A DNA stretch of 64,000 nt. Origin: Flavobacterium sp. HSC-32F16. GTDB taxonomy: Bacteria; Bacteroidota; Bacteroidia; Flavobacteriales; Flavobacteriaceae. Shown here piece after piece: positions 60,536-64,000 of the stretch; position 1 is the first letter of the stretch; each line of letters begins with the position of its first letter. Both the position numbers and the translations under genes were made by a program. The DNA lies in the NCBI RefSeq assembly GCF_024171645.1, contig NZ_JALKAC010000009.1, forward strand, positions 1-64,000, in the 5' to 3' direction. The notes below the pieces were generated by a model. The model ran no database searches and was not told where the DNA came from. It saw nothing but the letters and a program-made list of their open reading frames with translations.

Positions 60536-61507
60536 TTAGTGTAAATTGATGAATGTGTATAAAATGTAAATTGTAAGTAAAAATAGAATAAAAAAGAAAT
60601 TTATAAAGAATAATGCAACGCTTTTAACAAACGATACAATTCTGCTTTCTCCATAAAAGCGATGATGTGCCGGATAAAAATAATACGACATCCATATTGT
60701 ACCAGCGAAATTGATTATTGTCGAAATATAACTCAGCGGACTGTCTTCTCCAAACAAACCTATAATCCTGTCTATTATAAACATTATGAGGAAAATGAGA
60801 AGAAGAAAGGAAAAATAATGAAGCGTAAAGATCCCGTGATCAAAATAATACCATTTTTTCTTATTGTGAAAAAGCCACAAGAAAAAAGCAAAAAACGGCA
60901 TAATAATAAATAGAATTTTAGGAAGATTGTGAAAAAAAGCTTCTGCGAATTTTACATAAATCTCTTTTTTTGTGTATTTCTCAGTGACGTGACTTGCTTT
61001 TTCAGCAAACCAGTAGCTGGTGGTATTAAGTTTCTCTTCTTCTTTTCCATATTTCTGAATAGAATCAATTTTCTTCATGTTCAAAATATGAAAGTATTTT
61101 TTGTCTTTCTTTTTGATATTCAGGTCTTTAGTAGCTTTGTCAATTTCCTTATTTAATTCATTTTCACTTTTATTAATGTCACTATCTATTTTACTGGGAA
61201 ACATAGCAATCAATAAAAAGGTAATAAAACTGATAAAAATATAAAGACGAACCGGAGCAAGATACGACAAACGTTTTCCGGAAAGATATTCTTTAGTAAG
61301 TGTAGAAGGCTTAAAAAGCAGATTTTTTATGGTTTTCCAGAAAGCATTTTCATAATGCGTTAAATCTTCAAAAAAATGAACAAATAAATGATGAAAAGTT
61401 TTCCGGCTGTCGCTGTTTTCCTGTCCGCAATTGGGACAGAATTTTTGCTCTACAACGTGCTTACAGTTTAAACAAGTTTTGTCTTCTCTAATTTTGTTGT
61501 GTGACAT
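60536..61507 (-). CDS. DUF3667 membrane protein with zinc ribbon
   Basis: A 323-residue protein. An N-terminal zinc ribbon (CLNCKHVVEQKFCPNCGQ) is followed by the DUF3667-typical KTFHHLFVHFFEDLTHYENAFWKTIKNLL and LSGKRLSYLAPVRLYIFISF, then four or five membrane segments. A charged linker (about 115-150, KSENELNKEIDKATKDLN) extends outside. No function is known for the family. Its stop is 6 bases before the M28 peptidase start. Confidence 0.88.
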   Translation of the reverse strand: MSHNKIREDKTCLNCKHVVEQKFCPNCGQENSDSRKTFHHLFVHFFEDLTHYENAFWKTIKNLLFKPSTLTKEYLSGKRLSYLAPVRLYIFISFITFLLIAMFPSKIDSDINKSENELNKEIDKATKDLNIKKKDKKYFHILNMKKIDSIQKYGKEEEKLNTTSYWFAEKASHVTEKYTKKEIYVKFAEAFFHNLPKILFIIMPFFAFFLWLFHNKKKWYYFDHGIFTLHYFSFLLLIFLIMFIIDRIIGLFGEDSPLSYISTIINFAGTIWMSYYFYPAHHRFYGESRIVSFVKSVALFFINFFFILFLLTIYILYTFINLH

Positions 61508-61541
61508 TGGTTTTTTGGTTGGTTTTGGTAGTTTTATCAGT

Positions 61542-62315
61542 TTATTTTTTAAGGACTTCGTTTAAAAAAAGTTGTAAATGTCCAAAAGATCTTTTGGCGG
61601 CAATCGGGTTATAAGCAGCGCCTTTAGAATTGTCGTTTCCAGCTTCAGGATTGGTAAATGAATGCACAGAGTTTGCATAATAAATCATCTGCCAGTCGGC
61701 TTTAGAATCACGCATTTCCTGCTGAAAAGAAGTAATTTCATCCTTTGACACAAATGGATCATCAGCTCCGTGACAAATTAAAACTTTGGCAGAAATTGGT
61801 TCAGTTTTTCTCGCCGCATCTTTACCTAAACCACCGTGAAACGAAGCAATTCCTTTTACATTCAAATTTCCTCGAACAGCTTCTAAAACTCCAGTTCCTC
61901 CAAAACAATACCCAATAGCCACAATATTATCTGCATTTGCTCCGGATTTAACTAATTCCTGTAAAGCGGCATTGATTCGTTTTTGATAAGCTTCGTGATT
62001 TGCTTTGTAAAAACCAGCTTGTTTACCAGCTTCACCAGTATTTTTTGGATAATTTCCTTCACCATAGATATCAGCGATAAAAACATGATAGCCTAATTTA
62101 GATAAATCTTCGGCAATACCTTTTGATGCATTGTCAATTCCAAGCCATGCCGGTAAAAGCAAAATTCCCGGATTGTTATTGCTTTTTTTAGCCGATTTAA
62201 TAAATAAACCATTCAAATTCTGGCTTCCTTCAGAATATTTTACGGGTTTTAGTTGTGCGTTCATAGTAGTTGAAAACAATATTACAGCAAAAATAAGTGC
62301 GATCGAATTTTTCAT
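61542..62315 (-). CDS. Exported dienelactone-hydrolase-family protein
   Basis: A 257-residue alpha/beta hydrolase. A signal peptide (about 1-20, ending TTMNAQ) precedes the dienelactone hydrolase fold. The nucleophile is Cys137 in GYCFGG, the acid is Asp in CHGADDPFV, and the base is His in NSVHSFTNP. The triad is complete. Export indicates a periplasmic ester or lactone substrate, not the classical chlorocatechol pathway. It is a single gene. Confidence 0.9.
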   Translation of the reverse strand: MKNSIALIFAVILFSTTMNAQLKPVKYSEGSQNLNGLFIKSAKKSNNNPGILLLPAWLGIDNASKGIAEDLSKLGYHVFIADIYGEGNYPKNTGEAGKQAGFYKANHEAYQKRINAALQELVKSGANADNIVAIGYCFGGTGVLEAVRGNLNVKGIASFHGGLGKDAARKTEPISAKVLICHGADDPFVSKDEITSFQQEMRDSKADWQMIYYANSVHSFTNPEAGNDNSKGAAYNPIAAKRSFGHLQLFLNEVLKK

Positions 62316-62354
62316 TTTTTTACAATTTTTAACAAATATCTGAAATAAAATGTT

Positions 62355-62390
62355 ACAAAAAAACCTCGCAAGTTATTTCTTGCGAGGTTT
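62355..62390 (-). terminator. Terminator of the Lrp-type gene
   Basis: A perfect 12-bp stem, aaacctcgcaag (62361-62372) with cttgcgaggttt (62379-62390), has a T run on the minus strand formed by the A tract at 62357-62363. It is 32 bases past the stop at 62423. Confidence 0.88.
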
Positions 62391-62422
62391 ATATTCTTAA
62401 AATTGAATGAAATTCAGATTTC

Positions 62423-62875
62423 TTACAAAGAGACATTTCTCTTAAAAGCGCATCCTAATTCGATCATCGAATCGGTTTTGGCTATTCCCGGAATATTATC
62501 GACTTTTTCATATAATATTTTACGCATATGTTCATGGTTTCTTGCTGTAATTTTTAAGTAAAGAGTAAATGAACCCGTTACAAAATAACATTCTGTAATT
62601 TCCGGGATTTCTTTTAAGGCTTCAATAACTCTTTCAGAATCTGAATCTTTATTTAATGTAATTCCGGTAAAAGAAGCCCAGTCGTACCCAATTTGTTTTT
62701 CATTTAAAATGGGTTTGATTCCCGTAATTATGCCTTGTTCAAACAAACGGTTTATACGCTGATGCACCATTGTATTTGAAATTTTTAAATTAGATGCAAT
62801 TGTCGAATAAGCAATTCGGCCGTCTTTTTCTAACTCTTTGATGATTTTTACGTCAAATTCATCTAACATATCCAT
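62423..62875 (-). CDS. Lrp/AsnC-family transcriptional regulator
   Basis: A 150-residue regulator with an N-terminal helix-turn-helix (about 8-55, KDGRIAYSTIASNLKISNTMVHQRINRL) and a C-terminal AsnC ligand domain (about 70-145, ITECYFVTGSFTLYLKI). The start is set at 62875 (MDMLDEFD), because the longer reading adds 19 residues rich in Ser and Phe that do not belong to the family. It is divergent from rocD, and the shared interval has duplicated operator-like boxes. Such a layout suggests local control of ornithine or arginine breakdown. Confidence 0.92.
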   Translation of the reverse strand: MDMLDEFDVKIIKELEKDGRIAYSTIASNLKISNTMVHQRINRLFEQGIITGIKPILNEKQIGYDWASFTGITLNKDSDSERVIEALKEIPEITECYFVTGSFTLYLKITARNHEHMRKILYEKVDNIPGIAKTDSMIELGCAFKRNVSL

Positions 62876-62944
62876 GCCGTTAATTTTAATTTTTGTAAAG
62901 ATAAAAAAACTCTCATTTGAATTTGAAGCCAAATTTTTTAAAAT

Positions 62945-63030
62945 GACTTTAATTTGGTTTAAAATAAGTTATATTTATTTTTTAAAACTTAAATAAGGTT
63001 AAAAATACTTTAATTTTGGTTTAAAATAAA
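62945..63030. promoter_or_regulatory. Two operator-like boxes between lrp-type gene and rocD
   Basis: The motif gactttaatttggtttaaaataagtta (62945-62971) recurs 61 bases later as tactttaattttggtttaaaataaat (63006-63031). The spacing is about six helical turns. Lrp-type proteins bind spaced repeats and wrap DNA, so these may be binding sites for the divergent regulator. Confidence 0.5.
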
Positions 63031-63047
63031 TAATTTTTATATTTTTG
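63016..63047 (+). promoter_or_regulatory. Promoter of rocD
   Basis: A TTG -33 box (63016-63018) and a TATTTTTG -7 box (63040-63047) are separated by 21 bases, fitting the flavobacterial consensus. The rocD ATG follows 22 bases later. The -33 box lies inside the second operator-like repeat, which would allow control by a bound regulator. Confidence 0.7.
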
Positions 63048-63069
63048 TTTCAGAAAAAATAAAATTATC

Positions 63070-64000
63070 ATGGCAAATACTCAAGAAATACTTTCGTCAA
63101 AATCTGAAGTTTTGATCGAAAAAGAGAATAAATACGGAGCACATAATTATCATCCGCTTCCTGTAGTGTTAGAAAAAGGAGAAGGTGTTTATGTATGGGA
63201 CGTTGACGGGAAAAAATACTACGATTTCTTATCTGCTTATTCTGCGGTAAATCAAGGACATTGCCATCCAAAAATTGTGAAAGCGATGATAGATCAGGCG
63301 CAGACCTTAACGCTTACTTCTCGTGCTTTTTACAATGATAAATTAGGAAACTACGAAGAATACATTACAAAATATTTCGGTTTTGATAAAGTACTGCCAA
63401 TGAATACTGGTGCAGAAGCTGTTGAAACGGCATTAAAAGTCTGTAGAAAATGGGCTTATGAAGTAAAAGGCATTCCTGAAAACCAGGCACAGGTAATTGT
63501 ATGCGAGAATAATTTTCACGGAAGAACGACTACAATCATTTCATTTTCTAACGATGAAACAGCCCGTAAAAATTTTGGTCCTTTTACAGACGGATTTATA
63601 AAAATAGAATACGATAATCTTGACGCTCTTGAAAAGGCTTTAGAATCATCAAAAAATATTGCAGGATTTTTAGTTGAACCTATTCAGGGTGAAGCAGGAG
63701 TATATGTACCGTCTGAAGGATATTTGGCGAAAGCAAAAGCGTTGTGTGAAAAACATAATGTTTTATTTATTGCAGATGAAGTGCAGACGGGAATTGCACG
63801 TACAGGAAAATTATTAGCCGTTCACCACGAAAACGTACAGCCTGATATTTTGATTTTAGGAAAAGCAATCTCTGGCGGAGTTTATCCGGTTTCGGCAGTT
63901 TTATGTAATAATGAAATCATGAATGTAATCAAGCCGGGACAGCATGGATCTACTTTTGGAGGAAATCCCGTTGCGGCAGCCGTTGCTATTGCAGCTCTGG
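63070..64000 (+). CDS. rocD: Ornithine aminotransferase (partial, runs off the end)
   Basis: This gene is cut by the window end after 310 codons of about 415. It is a PLP-dependent ornithine--oxo-acid transaminase that converts ornithine to glutamate semialdehyde. Family motifs include [84 protein letters not shown] and the PLP-lysine region [16 protein letters not shown]. The ATG at 63070 begins [13 protein letters not shown]. It is divergent from the Lrp-type regulator, its probable controller. Confidence 0.95.
   Translation, partial: MANTQEILSSKSEVLIEKENKYGAHNYHPLPVVLEKGEGVYVWDVDGKKYYDFLSAYSAVNQGHCHPKIVKAMIDQAQTLTLTSRAFYNDKLGNYEEYITKYFGFDKVLPMNTGAEAVETALKVCRKWAYEVKGIPENQAQVIVCENNFHGRTTTIISFSNDETARKNFGPFTDGFIKIEYDNLDALEKALESSKNIAGFLVEPIQGEAGVYVPSEGYLAKAKALCEKHNVLFIADEVQTGIARTGKLLAVHHENVQPDILILGKAISGGVYPVSAVLCNNEIMNVIKPGQHGSTFGGNPVAAAVAIAAL

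Noticed and set aside
63068-63271. A minus-strand 67-residue reading frame at the start of rocD
   Set aside because: It is fully antisense to the conserved N-terminus of rocD.

Overview
The window looks like a chromosomal segment of a Flavobacterium (Bacteroidota). The DNA is AT-rich. Promoters fit the TTG-N17-23-TANNTTTG pattern of this phylum. There is a SusC/SusD pair, a Rho with a long Asn/Gln-rich insert, a bacillithiol deacetylase, and intergenic DNA full of the short palindromes that fill Flavobacterium genomes. Most genes are on the minus strand. The species cannot be fixed from sequence alone.

Layout. 0-2.2 kb: a 14-bp tandem repeat, bshB1, tRNA-His, a 34-bp inverted repeat and a zinc metallopeptidase. 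2.3-13.3 kb: an orphan hybrid histidine kinase, a membrane protein, an aldehyde dehydrogenase, an RluA-type pseudouridine synthase, panB, an SH3-domain protein and serine ammonia-lyase. 13.4-16.9 kb (plus strand): an antiporter with two tiny stacked reading frames in its leader, a DUF2625 protein and a VOC protein. 17-31.6 kb: many small accessory genes on the minus strand (DUF1801 x3, AHSA1 x2, GNAT x2, 2H phosphoesterase, LOG, lactonase, MBL-fold hydrolase, an altered serine hydrolase, AraC and NmrA pair, quinone reductase, a FabZ-like protein lacking its His, a shortened YdeI). 31.7-38.5 kb: an arginase-like gene, then a modular cluster: unknown protein + SUFU, a secreted TPM protein, DUF2314-ankyrin, and a four-gene operon of SPFH-SHOCT, two zinc-ribbon proteins and an acidic protein. 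Nearly identical terminators separate these modules. I consider this cluster the best candidate for an undescribed system.

38.5-39.4 kb is a repeat nest. It holds a SymE-like small toxin gene, a perfect 27-bp inverted repeat, and a folded element with two mutually exclusive hairpins whose diverged second copy lies at 31.1 kb. 39.4-42.7 kb: lpdA, a NUMOD4/HNH-like protein and a LytTR regulator. 42.9-51.8 kb: SusD, SusC, a metzincin-type protease and a LytS-type sensor kinase, transcribed kinase first, with the LytTR regulator on the far side; together they look like one signalling and outer-membrane uptake locus. 51.8-64 kb: an ABC exporter, truA, a phosphodiesterase, a NarX/NarL-type two-component pair, a DUF4293 protein, rho, an M28 peptidase, a DUF3667 protein, dienelactone hydrolase, and an Lrp regulator divergent from rocD, which runs off the end.

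All calls come from reading the sequence and recalled family motifs; no search was run. Residue numbers are counted by hand or approximate. Where an upstream in-frame extension begins with TTG or carries repeat DNA, a later start was chosen and the reason given.
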